64,000 bases of DNA from Rhizocola hellebori (GTDB lineage: Bacteria > Actinomycetota > Actinomycetes > Mycobacteriales > Micromonosporaceae). This document shows, piece by piece, positions 18,128 to 27,596 of this stretch. The stretch spans positions 1 to 64,000 of the forward strand of contig NZ_BONY01000032.1 in the NCBI RefSeq assembly GCF_016862955.1, given 5' to 3'. The notes beneath the pieces were generated by a model that saw only the letters and a program-made list of their open reading frames with translations, ran no database searches and had not been told where the DNA came from. A program made the position numbers and the translations under genes. Position 1 is the first letter of the stretch. Each line of letters opens with the position of its first letter.

Positions 18128-19318
18128 TCACCTCGTCATGATGTGTGGCGGCACTGTAAGGTCTGTCGCCAGTCTCCGTGCAATATGCCGGATGAGCAGT
18201 GTCAGATCCGCGCAATAGACGCTGGGATTACTGAACAGCGTGTCCTCGCGATAGCGATGCGCGTGTTGGCCGCCTCCGCAAACGCCCACGATCGGGCAGC
18301 GCCGGCAGGTGTCTCCCAGCGACATCAGCCCAGCCTGGCGGGCTATTGCGCCAGGGTGTTGCAAATACTCGTCAAAGGAGTTCCATTCGACATGCAGGCC
18401 GGTGGCGGCCATTCCGGCGGCAACGGACTTGAGAATATCGACTAGCTCAATAGAGCCGTCGGTTTCGATAGTGGCGAGATCTACCTTGCCCAACCCGACA
18501 TTCTCACTGCCGCTCGGGCCACCCAGCAGTAGCGAGATTATGGATTCAAAAAGCCTTATCCGAGTCTCCTGAACCTTGGCGTGGTACCAACGATCAAAAA
18601 TGGCGATGAGCCACTTTCCATAAGGCGCTGACGTCTGGTCGGCGGTCCGTCCCGGAGGTGGATTGTCCCAATGCCCATGAGGTAACAGAAAATCAATTTC
18701 CGGTGGCTCGAAGGACAAGAGATGCTCGAATACCTCAACTGGTTCATTGGCGAGGTCCACCGTGCACAGGATGCCACCGAACAGGTGCCGAAATCGCGGG
18801 TTGTTCAGTCTTCGCAACGCCGCGGCCACACCCGCATAGCTACTGCGCCCATCGGCGAAAAGCCGATGCCTGTCGTTCGCGGCCGGTGATCCGTCGAGGC
18901 TGATTCCGACGCTGACGCCGTGTGCGGCGAAGAGCTCAAGAAACGCCTCATCCAGCAACAGGCCGTTGGTCTGGACGCCGAACGCGATCCGGGTTTGCGA
19001 CCCGACCGTCCGGCGAATCGTTCGAGCCGCGTAGTCAAGGGTTTGGGTTCCGGCTAGCAGCGGCTCGCCGCCATGGAAGATCACCACTACGAACGGGAGG
19101 TCGTGTTTGCCCGCATGCTCGGCAATCCTGATCGCGGCCTGCTCGATTACCTTCGGCCGCATCACATTTGGCTGAAGCCGCCAGCTCTGGTCCGCGTGCT
19201 CGTAGACGTAGCAGTGATCGCACTTGAGGTTGCAACGGCTGTGCACTTTCATGAGGAACTGCCGTACCGGAGCCGGTTCCATCCGATACGGCGAGTTCGG
19301 ATAGCTGCCAGCGCTCAC
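18128..19318 (-). CDS. fxsB: FxsB family radical SAM/SPASM peptide maturase
   Basis: A 396-aa enzyme with a GTG start at 19318. The radical SAM cluster is SRCNLKCDHCYVY (Cys29, Cys33, Cys36), followed by FHGGEPLLAG (SAM-binding GGE motif) and FGVQTNGLLLD. A C-terminal SPASM-type region carries TCRRCPIVGVCGGGQHAHRY, for auxiliary iron-sulfur clusters. FxsB enzymes install a cyclophane cross-link between an aromatic ring and the beta-carbon two residues later in the precursor's FxS tail. The start overlaps the fxsA stop by 4 nt (GTGA), so precursor and maturase are translationally coupled. All required motifs are intact. Confidence 0.93.
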   Translation of the reverse strand: MSAGSYPNSPYRMEPAPVRQFLMKVHSRCNLKCDHCYVYEHADQSWRLQPNVMRPKVIEQAAIRIAEHAGKHDLPFVVVIFHGGEPLLAGTQTLDYAARTIRRTVGSQTRIAFGVQTNGLLLDEAFLELFAAHGVSVGISLDGSPAANDRHRLFADGRSSYAGVAAALRRLNNPRFRHLFGGILCTVDLANEPVEVFEHLLSFEPPEIDFLLPHGHWDNPPPGRTADQTSAPYGKWLIAIFDRWYHAKVQETRIRLFESIISLLLGGPSGSENVGLGKVDLATIETDGSIELVDILKSVAAGMAATGLHVEWNSFDEYLQHPGAIARQAGLMSLGDTCRRCPIVGVCGGGQHAHRYREDTLFSNPSVYCADLTLLIRHIARRLATDLTVPPHIMTR

Positions 19319-19509
19319 CCGGGATGGACTGACATGAAGTTGGAGAACGCGGTCAACACCTCATGCGGACAGTCAAGGGTGGCCTGAACACGCCTGACCG
19401 CTTCGGCAAGCACCGCCCGGTCCAGACGAAGTTCGAGTAGCTGCGCGAGCGGGACCTCGGTGGCCCGCGGAAGCTGAGTGACAACGTCGAGCTGTGGATC
19501 CGGCGCCAT
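19315..19509 (-). CDS. fxsA: FxSxx-COOH-type RiPP precursor peptide with an atypical tail
   Basis: A 64-aa peptide with ATG at 19509 and GAGG 7 nt upstream. The leader shows the FxsA pattern PLAQLLEL...LAEAVRRV followed by HEVLTAF. The C terminus is AFSNFMSVHPG. The standard family ends in F-x-S-x-x; here F58-M59-S60-V61-H62 is followed by an extra Pro-Gly. F55-S56-N57 just before it is another aromatic-X-polar triplet, so two cyclophane cross-links are possible. It overlaps fxsB by 4 nt. The gene is short, but context and leader pattern make it convincing. The processed product and its activity are unknown. Confidence 0.85.
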   Translation of the reverse strand: MAPDPQLDVVTQLPRATEVPLAQLLELRLDRAVLAEAVRRVQATLDCPHEVLTAFSNFMSVHPG

Positions 19510-19612
19510 GTGTCACCTCGTGAAGATCTTCGGTCGTGCAGGGACGAACCACGACACGATTTGGATTGATAAATATACCTATAGATGGCCGGATCTTGCA
19601 CTTACCAAGCGG
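19510..19612 (-). promoter_or_regulatory. AT-rich probable promoter for fxsA-fxsB
   Basis: This gap between the HEXXH gene and fxsA contains an AT-rich island on the minus strand (TATAGGTATATTTATCAATC, about 19566-19585), very unusual against the GC-rich background. A TTGGTA hexamer lies 17-19 nt further upstream. It may allow fxsA and fxsB to be expressed independently of the upstream HEXXH/acetyltransferase pair. Confidence 0.4.
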
Positions 19613-21352
19613 CTACAGTCCCATCCACTGAATGACGGCTCGAGGCCCCATCGCCTTTTGAGGGCTCGCATCCATGCTGTTGACCTCCCAAAAAATGGCA
19701 CGGGCCAACTCTGCGTGTTCCGCAACGACCTCGGCGCCCGGGTCGGCCAGTCTCCCCATCGCCACTGCGAGCCCGGCCCAGGCGTCCGGATCATCCGTTA
19801 GCCGGATCGCCTCTTCGTAGCGGTCGACGGCCTCCTCGTACCGGCCGCAAAGCAGGTCTGCGTCTGGTTCGTTGCCGGAAAGCGTGCCCACGAGCCAGTG
19901 CCGGGCCGCGTCGGCCAGCCGCGGCCCACCACCCGGCGGCACGTCCGAGGTGAAACTTGACATCTCGGACGGCGCGGCGAACGGCTGGCCCAGCACGCAA
20001 CGGGAACCCATGGCACTGGCGGATTGCCTAGCGGCGGTGCGATTCACGATGCGCCACCGAACCCGGTAGGCAAGCACGACATCGCGCACGATCTCGGCGA
20101 TGGCCGCCTGGACCACGTCTTCGCCGCTATCGAATACCGTTTCCTGCATGCCGGCCGTAAACCTCACGCCCAGCTCGGTCAATTCCCCTGATTGTTTGAC
20201 GGCGCCGATTCCGTCGGCCACCAGCATTTGCCACAGACAGAACTCGAAGTCCGACAGGGTGCGGCTCAAGTCTGTCTGGAACAGACGGTGTCGACGCCAA
20301 AATTCCAGGACGCCCAAATGGGCATAGCAACCTTGCAGCAATGGGCCTACCGAACGCGCGTCGCGTCGCCAGGGCGCGTAGTGCCGCGGCCCGCTGCCGG
20401 ATTCGTACATGTCCACGAGATCGAGCATTGCGCCCAGTTTGAGATGTTGTGCTTCATGGACAAGCGTTTCGGCCATAGCCGCGGCATTGTCGGTGAGCGA
20501 TATCGCGATCGCGCCGAACGCCTGCCGCGAGGCGCCACTGATCACCTCATCACCCTGCGGAACAAGGGGAACGACCGTCCGGATGATCAGCCGCAGCGCG
20601 CTCGCGTGTTGCGGGCACTCCCGGCCGAGCAGCAACCACGCTTTGCGCCACACCTGCCGCAGCTCGTCTGCTTCGGTCCGGCTGAGCCGCCCGGTGGGCG
20701 GCCGGTGATACGCGTCGCGATAGGGGTCGAGATCATCGATGGCGGCGGCGGGTACCTCGCCTCCGTCACCGAGCTGACGCAACGGAAGCCACATCGGGGC
20801 TTCTTCGCCGCGAAGCACATCGATCTGTACCGCCGCTTCGGTTCCGGCGCAGGACAGGACCGATCCGTTGCCGGCGAGGCGGACTGGCCCTGCTCCCAGT
20901 CGCGTGACCGCCCCGAGCGTGGGCAGCACGAGACGCCCGTCCGCGGAAACCACACTCAGCTGAAACGACACTCCCGCACGGCACGCGGCCGCCGCCGCCA
21001 GCAACGTCAGCTCGTCGATCACCGGACCGCGGTCGGCGGCCGGAGCGGTGAGCAGCCCAAGGTGATGCAGAGCCCACGCGGCCACCTGCGGCGCGGCCAG
21101 AACCCAGCTCACCGCCGCGGGATGGTGTTCCTCCGCGGCGGCAAGCGTCTTCAGCGCTGATCCGGCTGCACGAGTGGCGCCCGGCAGCCCCTCCGCGATC
21201 TTGTCCACCAGAACCCTCAGCAGGAGGCGTCGTTTGGCGGCCTGGCCATCGACCAGTATTCCCACCGCCTCGTCGTCGCCGTATCCCCGGGCTAGGCCAT
21301 CGAACTGTTGCGCGGTAAGCACAAAGGGCGACAGATGACTGCGGCCGCTCAT
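19613..21352 (-). CDS. HEXXH motif-containing putative peptide-modification protein
   Basis: ATG 21352 is chosen over the longer open frame because it forms a 4-nt ATGA overlap with the upstream acetyltransferase. The 579-aa protein has a metal-site motif LVHEAQHLK at residues 298-306 and, 25-50 residues later, the family segments YAPWRRDAR and GCYAHLGVLEFW. The C-terminal end (RYEEAVDRYEEAIRLTDDPDAWAGLAVAMGRL) resembles a TPR unit. This family accompanies FxSxx-COOH loci, sometimes fused to the radical SAM enzyme. It may act as a zinc-dependent peptidase or hydroxylase-like tailoring enzyme on the peptide; the reaction is not established. Confidence 0.82.
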   Translation of the reverse strand: MSGRSHLSPFVLTAQQFDGLARGYGDDEAVGILVDGQAAKRRLLLRVLVDKIAEGLPGATRAAGSALKTLAAAEEHHPAAVSWVLAAPQVAAWALHHLGLLTAPAADRGPVIDELTLLAAAAACRAGVSFQLSVVSADGRLVLPTLGAVTRLGAGPVRLAGNGSVLSCAGTEAAVQIDVLRGEEAPMWLPLRQLGDGGEVPAAAIDDLDPYRDAYHRPPTGRLSRTEADELRQVWRKAWLLLGRECPQHASALRLIIRTVVPLVPQGDEVISGASRQAFGAIAISLTDNAAAMAETLVHEAQHLKLGAMLDLVDMYESGSGPRHYAPWRRDARSVGPLLQGCYAHLGVLEFWRRHRLFQTDLSRTLSDFEFCLWQMLVADGIGAVKQSGELTELGVRFTAGMQETVFDSGEDVVQAAIAEIVRDVVLAYRVRWRIVNRTAARQSASAMGSRCVLGQPFAAPSEMSSFTSDVPPGGGPRLADAARHWLVGTLSGNEPDADLLCGRYEEAVDRYEEAIRLTDDPDAWAGLAVAMGRLADPGAEVVAEHAELARAIFWEVNSMDASPQKAMGPRAVIQWMGL

Positions 21353-22155
21353 GGCCCCACGCTCACCCGGTGCTGCAGAAGCCAGTCCAGCGCGAAGGCG
21401 ACCGCGTCGCCGATCGGGAAAAGACGAGCCGTTGCCGCGCCCACCTTGCCCACCGAGATTGGTCCTGCCTTGCGCTCGAACTCCATCCCGAGAGTGTCGA
21501 AAGAGGTCGCGTCGAGATCGACGCCGAGGTAGGAAACCCACTGCCGTCCCTGCGCTCCCAGCACCGCGCAGGATTTCTCCTTCCGATTGAGCGACGGCAA
21601 GCGGTACTCGGCGAGGTGAAATGCGGTGCATTTGTCATAGGAGACACCGAGCAACAGGACGCTGGCCCCCGCCTCCTCAAGCGACTTGAGCGGCGATGCC
21701 TCGCCCAGTTCGCTGTCCAGATCATGCCGGGCCATCAGATCTACCGCGTGGTACCCGATCGCGGCGAACGAGGTCTGGGGATGCGCGCTGCGCACGGCCG
21801 ACGGCCAGGTCCGAACCGTCTCGGCAATGACACCCATGTTCCGGCTCGGAGTCACCGCCGGATCGAAGGCGGGCATGTGCTCCCGGATGGCCGGCCACCA
21901 CGACTGCGGGATGGCGGGACTGGTCATGCTCGACGGGTCGCGATTGTCGGCGGTTTGCGTCGGCACGACCAGCGTGCCCGAATCGCCGAGCGCATCGAGC
22001 AGCGCCTGCACCACCGCCACCGGCCCGCCGCACACGTAGCCCAGTGACCGCAGGGAGGCGTGCAGCAGCAGAGTCTGACCTGGCTCTACGCCGACGGAAC
22101 GCAGGTCCTCGCGGAGCGACAGCCGCGTGTGCGGGCAAGACATCACCATACGCAT
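21349..22155 (-). CDS. AAC(3)-family N-acetyltransferase
   Basis: A 268-aa protein matching the aminoglycoside 3-N-acetyltransferase fold: LLLHASLRSLGYVCGGPVAV near the N terminus, GTLVVPTQT, RNMGVIAETVRTWPSAVRSAHPQTSFAAIG in the centre, and LLLGVSYDKCTAFHLAEY (acetyl-CoA/active-site region). Family members use acetyl-CoA to modify amino groups. Three ATGs cluster at the start (22155, 22149, 22143) with no clear ribosome site. It overlaps the HEXXH gene by 4 nt, so it is part of the FxSxx operon rather than a stand-alone resistance gene; peptide N-acetylation is a reasonable guess. Confidence 0.82.
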   Translation of the reverse strand: MRMVMSCPHTRLSLREDLRSVGVEPGQTLLLHASLRSLGYVCGGPVAVVQALLDALGDSGTLVVPTQTADNRDPSSMTSPAIPQSWWPAIREHMPAFDPAVTPSRNMGVIAETVRTWPSAVRSAHPQTSFAAIGYHAVDLMARHDLDSELGEASPLKSLEEAGASVLLLGVSYDKCTAFHLAEYRLPSLNRKEKSCAVLGAQGRQWVSYLGVDLDATSFDTLGMEFERKAGPISVGKVGAATARLFPIGDAVAFALDWLLQHRVSVGP

Positions 22156-22271
22156 AGATTGTGGTCGCTAGAGCCCGCTCGATCCAGCGCGAAGACCGAC
22201 GGATACCGCGAGGTAAAAGCCACCATGTCCGGATCGTCGAGGTGGGGTATGCTTGCTTCGCGGCTTGATCG

Positions 22272-22322
22272 GTTCTGCCTCGGCCGCGTTTGACTTGTAT
22301 GGCGGCTCGCGCCGGGCAGAAC
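22272..22322 (+). promoter_or_regulatory. 5'-UTR hairpin before the DEAD-box helicase
   Basis: GTTCTGCC (22272-22279) pairs perfectly with GGCAGAAC (22315-22322), and GC-rich flanks (CGGCCGCG / CGCGCCG) extend the stem. The structure lies 23 nt upstream of the helicase ATG. Long structured leaders that control their own helicase are known for cold-shock DEAD-box genes; this one is a candidate for that kind of control. Confidence 0.45.
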
Positions 22323-22345
22323 GCCCCTTGACGTTCGGAGATTTC

Positions 22346-24121
22346 ATGGCGGTCACCCGCCCGCGCAACGATTCACCCATCATGCCCGCCGGCTTTGCCG
22401 AGCTTGGGATTGCCGCATCGCTCACCAAGGTGCTCGCGGCGAAGGGCATCACCCGTCCCACCCCTATTCAGGCGCACACGCTGCCAGACTCGCTGGCCGG
22501 CCGGGACGTGCTGGGCCGTGGGCAGACCGGGTCCGGTAAGACCTATGCTTTCCTGCTTCCGTTGCTTACGAGGCTTTCCGCTTCGGCTGTGAAGCGGCAA
22601 CCGGGCCGTCCGCGAGCGCTCATTCTGGTACCCACCAGAGAGCTCGCCACTCAGGTGCACGCCTCGATGGCCGAATTGGCCGAAGCGCTGTCCCTGCGAT
22701 CGGTCACCATTTTCGGCGGCGTCAGCGCGAGGCCGCAGATTTCCGCTTTGCGGGGCGGGGTGGACATTGTGGTCGCCTGCCCGGGCCGGCTCGCCGACCA
22801 CGTGGAGTCGGGTCACGCGTCGCTTGACGCGATCGAGATTACGGTCCTCGACGAGGCCGACCATATGGCAGAGCTTGGATTCCTGCCCGCCGTGCGCAGG
22901 CTGATGAGTCTCACGCCGCGCGACGGTCAGCGAATGCTGTTCTCCGCCACCCTCGATGGTGGCGTCGATGTCTTGGCCCGCCAGTTCATGAACCGCCCGG
23001 TGACGCACCAGGTCGACTCCGCGGCGTCGCCGCCGCCCAAGATGGCCCATCACGTGTTGCATTTGCGTCACGAAGACCGGCTGCCGGTGCTTGTTGACCT
23101 AGCCGCTTCGCCCGGCCGCACCCTGGTCTTCACGCGCACCAAGCACGGTGCCAAAAAGCTCACCAAACAACTTATTGCCTCCGGGGTACCGGCGGTGGAG
23201 CTGCACGGAAACCTGGCGCAAAACGCCCGCGACCGGAATCTTCGCGCTTTCTCCGACGGGGTCACCAACACCTTGGTAGCCACCGACATCGCGGCACGCG
23301 GAATCCACGTCGATGACGTGGCTCTGGTGATCCACGCCGATCCGCCGGTCGAGCACAAGGCATACCTGCACCGGTCGGGGCGCACAGCCCGGGCCGGCGC
23401 GGCTGGCATCGTCATCACGTTGACCACCGATGACCAGCATCGTGAGGTACGCGACCTGACTCGCAAGGCCGGTGTGAATCCGATCACCACCACCGTGCGC
23501 CCAGGTCACGCGCTGCTGGCGGAGCTGGCGCCCGGCGAGCGCTCGTTGGTGCCACCACCGCCGACCGCGCCGCGCACCTCAAACCGGCGCGGCACCCCCG
23601 CCGGCGCCTCGGCCACACCGGGCCGGCGCGGAGGAGCCGCACGGCAAGCCAGCGCCCCCACCCAGGACAGCGGTCACGCAACCCTGCGACACAGCAGCGA
23701 CAGCGGGCGCGCCCCAACACGGCAGCACAGCGGCGACAGCGGTCGCGCAGGCACCCGGCACAACACCGGCGACAGCGGGCACGCAACCCTGCGGCAGAAC
23801 AGCAGCGACAGTGGGCGCGCAGCCACCCGACGCAACACCAGCGACAGCGGTCGCGCAGCCACGCAGAAGCACAACGGCGCGGCGCACGACAGCGGGTATG
23901 CCGGTGAACGGCGTGGCGGCGGCGCAACGCGGGTCGGCGGCGCACGGCGCGACGGCAGCGCAACCACGGCAGAAAGCGGCCGCGCGCGGCGCGGAGCTGC
24001 CGGGCAGCGGGGCGGCACAGCCGTGGAGGAAAAGGCAACCGCATCGGCGTCGACCGGCGGGAGCCGCGGAATTGCCGCATTCTCCTCGCAGAGCCGGGCC
24101 GGCGGGCGCGGCCGGCGCTAA
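22346..24121 (+). CDS. DEAD-box RNA helicase with repeat-rich C-terminal tail
   Basis: Start ATG 22346 has GGAG 5-8 nt upstream; the frame is open further up but that region is a structured leader. The 591-aa protein has all helicase motifs: the Q-motif region (GFAELGIAASLTKVL...RPTPIQ), motif I GQTGSGKT, PTRELA, CPGRLADH, DEAD box (VLDEADHM), SAT, TRTKHGAKKL, ATDIAARGIHVD and HRSGRTARAG. It unwinds RNA in ribosome assembly or mRNA decay. Residues 441-520 form a low-complexity tail of seven DSG-led repeats of 11-12 residues, followed by an RG-rich end (RAGGRGRR), which probably binds RNA non-specifically. Confidence 0.93.
   Translation: MAVTRPRNDSPIMPAGFAELGIAASLTKVLAAKGITRPTPIQAHTLPDSLAGRDVLGRGQTGSGKTYAFLLPLLTRLSASAVKRQPGRPRALILVPTRELATQVHASMAELAEALSLRSVTIFGGVSARPQISALRGGVDIVVACPGRLADHVESGHASLDAIEITVLDEADHMAELGFLPAVRRLMSLTPRDGQRMLFSATLDGGVDVLARQFMNRPVTHQVDSAASPPPKMAHHVLHLRHEDRLPVLVDLAASPGRTLVFTRTKHGAKKLTKQLIASGVPAVELHGNLAQNARDRNLRAFSDGVTNTLVATDIAARGIHVDDVALVIHADPPVEHKAYLHRSGRTARAGAAGIVITLTTDDQHREVRDLTRKAGVNPITTTVRPGHALLAELAPGERSLVPPPPTAPRTSNRRGTPAGASATPGRRGGAARQASAPTQDSGHATLRHSSDSGRAPTRQHSGDSGRAGTRHNTGDSGHATLRQNSSDSGRAATRRNTSDSGRAATQKHNGAAHDSGYAGERRGGGATRVGGARRDGSATTAESGRARRGAAGQRGGTAVEEKATASASTGGSRGIAAFSSQSRAGGRGRR
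23666..23905 (+). repeat. In-gene tandem repeats encoding DSG units
   Basis: About seven imperfect 33-39-nt units inside the helicase gene. Each begins with GACAGCGG and encodes DSG-(H/R/Y)-A followed by basic and Ser/Asn residues (for example DSGRAATRRNTS). The register is preserved in frame, so copy number can change without breaking the protein. Confidence 0.8.
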
Positions 24122-24297
24122 GCCGAGCTAGACACAGGTGTGGCCGCACCGGCGCCAGCCGGCGGGAGCCGCGCAGCCGGGCCGGCGGGCGCGGCCGGCG
24201 CTAAGCCGAGCCGGACACAGGTGTGGCCGCACCGGCGCCAGCCGCGCAGAGCCGGGCCGGCGCTGAGCCGAACTAGACAGACGTGTGGCCGCACCGG
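24093..24297. repeat. Three tandem copies of a 75-83-nt GC-rich unit at the helicase 3' end
   Basis: Units start at 24093, 24176 and 24251 with GCCGGGCCGGCG, and each contains a CCGA(G/A)-block and a GTGTGGCCGCACCGG segment. The first overlaps the last codons of the helicase; the third supplies the left arm of the terminator at 24282. The terminator arm is therefore present three times, while the right arm is present once. Confidence 0.8.
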
Positions 24298-24322
24298 GAA
24301 ACCGGTGCGGCCACACGCTTTT
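24282..24322. terminator. Strong bidirectional terminator
   Basis: A perfect 16-bp stem (24282-24297 with 24302-24317) closed by a GAAA tetraloop and followed by CTTTT on the plus strand. It lies between the convergent helicase and cysteine hydrolase genes and can serve both. Confidence 0.9.
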
Positions 24323-24326
24323 GGGG

Positions 24327-26311
<1,985 letters not shown>

Positions 26312-26376
26312 CTAGCCCATCCAGCCCGCAGCCCCGCGCAGGGAACCGCGGGGGCAGGAGGCAACGTGTCTAAAGG

Positions 26377-26910
26377 GTGAAGCTGATTGCGTTAGGGATG
26401 GCCGCCGTGCTCGTGGTGTCGGGCTGTGATACGCCACCGGAAAAGGGGGTGGCCACCGCGCAAACGCCTACGGCGGTGGCCGGCGGCGCGCCTGAACCGG
26501 TACCCACCAAGGAAACCGACTATGACAAAGCCTTGCGTTTCACCAGATGCATGACCGACAACGGCGTGCCGACGAACGACCCGGTGCTCGGTGAGATGCT
26601 GCCGACCGGCCTGAGCTGGGGACCGGGCGTGACCGCGGCGGCCATCGAAGCGCAACGGGCAGCGTGGGGCAAATGCAAGGCGCTCCTGCCGCAGACCTGG
26701 CCGGTCAAGCTCGACCAGCGGGAGATCGAGCGTTCCCGCAACTACGTGCTCTGTATGCGGGAGAACGGAATCCCGGAGCCGATCGCCGACGCCAACGGTG
26801 TCGTCGACCAGCCGACCGACGACCAGCTCTACCGGATGCCCGGCTATGACCAGGCCGTCGCCAAGTGCCGCCACCTGGTCGACGACCCGGCCAACGACCA
26901 TCAGGACTGA
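26377..26910 (+). CDS. Lipoprotein with a four-cysteine repeat domain
   Basis: A 177-aa exported lipoprotein: a short hydrophobic start with lipobox VVSGC, then a flexible linker. The folded part has two similar halves: RCMTDNG...WGKCKALLP, then YVLCMRENG...AVAKCRHL, so four cysteines probably form two disulfides. GTG 26377 overlaps the TGA of a five-codon leader frame (26366-26380) that has the strong AGGAGG. The product is paralogous to the lipoprotein at 28135-28746. Function unknown; the family occurs in actinomycetes near MacAB-like transporters. The 3' end overlaps the convergent gene by about 10 nt. Confidence 0.75.
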   Translation: MKLIALGMAAVLVVSGCDTPPEKGVATAQTPTAVAGGAPEPVPTKETDYDKALRFTRCMTDNGVPTNDPVLGEMLPTGLSWGPGVTAAAIEAQRAAWGKCKALLPQTWPVKLDQREIERSRNYVLCMRENGIPEPIADANGVVDQPTDDQLYRMPGYDQAVAKCRHLVDDPANDHQD

Positions 26911-27596
26911 TCGAGGTCGTGCGCCAGCTTGGCGATGCGGGTGATCTCGGCATCGGAGATCTCGAAGGGGGCGGCCGGGCGGCCGACGCCCCATGTGCCC
27001 ACGTTGACGGGCAGCTCGATGTTCGAAGCCGTATAGAGATAAGCCGCCTCGCGGCTGACCGGAACGTAGATGGACACCACCATGCTTTCGAAGGCGAACG
27101 GCGCGGAATGCTGACGCCGCACCCATACCTCACCCTGCGGGGTGAACAAAGTCGCGCAGCTCTCGCCGGGGGTATACGGCACGTCGTAGGGCAGCTCACA
27201 AGGGTCGGCCACCGGGGCGAGCGTGTCGACGTACCAGAAGACATGGCCCTGGCGGGACTTCCCCTCGATGATCCACATGATCCGCTCCAGCGGAGACGGC
27301 GTCGGGCGAGGCTCGAGCCGATCGGCCACATCCGCCGCGGTGAGCTGGATGGGCGCCATGCTGGCCGACGGCACCGCAATGGGTCGCGGCGCGGGGCTGG
27401 AACCGTTGCGCCCCATCTCCAGCAACCCCCACGAGCCACCGATCGCCGTCACCGCCAGGGTTGCGGCGGCCACCCGCCGCGAGATGCTGTGCCGCGCCGA
27501 CCTGCGGGCCGCCGCCAGCACCTCAGCGCTGTCGCGCAGCGGGGGCGCTTGCGGATCGTCCAGCATGCGGGAAAAGACCCGTTTCATCTGCTCCAT
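26901..27596 (-). CDS. Membrane-anchored partner of a SigE-family sigma factor
   Basis: ATG 27596 with GGGAGG about 10 nt upstream; a longer frame exists. The 231-aa product has a short cytoplasmic N terminus (MEQMKRVFSRMLDDPQAPP), one TM helix (VAAATLAVTAIGGSWGLLEM), and an extracytoplasmic domain with two Cys (DPCELPYD and SCATLF). It overlaps the sigma gene by 74 nt. This layout and position suggest an anti-sigma-like protein, although there is no zinc-binding ZAS motif. The ectodomain (GHVFWYVDTLAPVADP) is not recognised. Confidence 0.65.
   Translation of the reverse strand: MEQMKRVFSRMLDDPQAPPLRDSAEVLAAARRSARHSISRRVAAATLAVTAIGGSWGLLEMGRNGSSPAPRPIAVPSASMAPIQLTAADVADRLEPRPTPSPLERIMWIIEGKSRQGHVFWYVDTLAPVADPCELPYDVPYTPGESCATLFTPQGEVWVRRQHSAPFAFESMVVSIYVPVSREAAYLYTASNIELPVNVGTWGVGRPAAPFEISDAEITRIAKLAHDLDQS

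Noticed and set aside
23666-23905. CRISPR-like regular repeats
   Set aside because: The units are coding, degenerate and without spacers; they encode DSG repeats.
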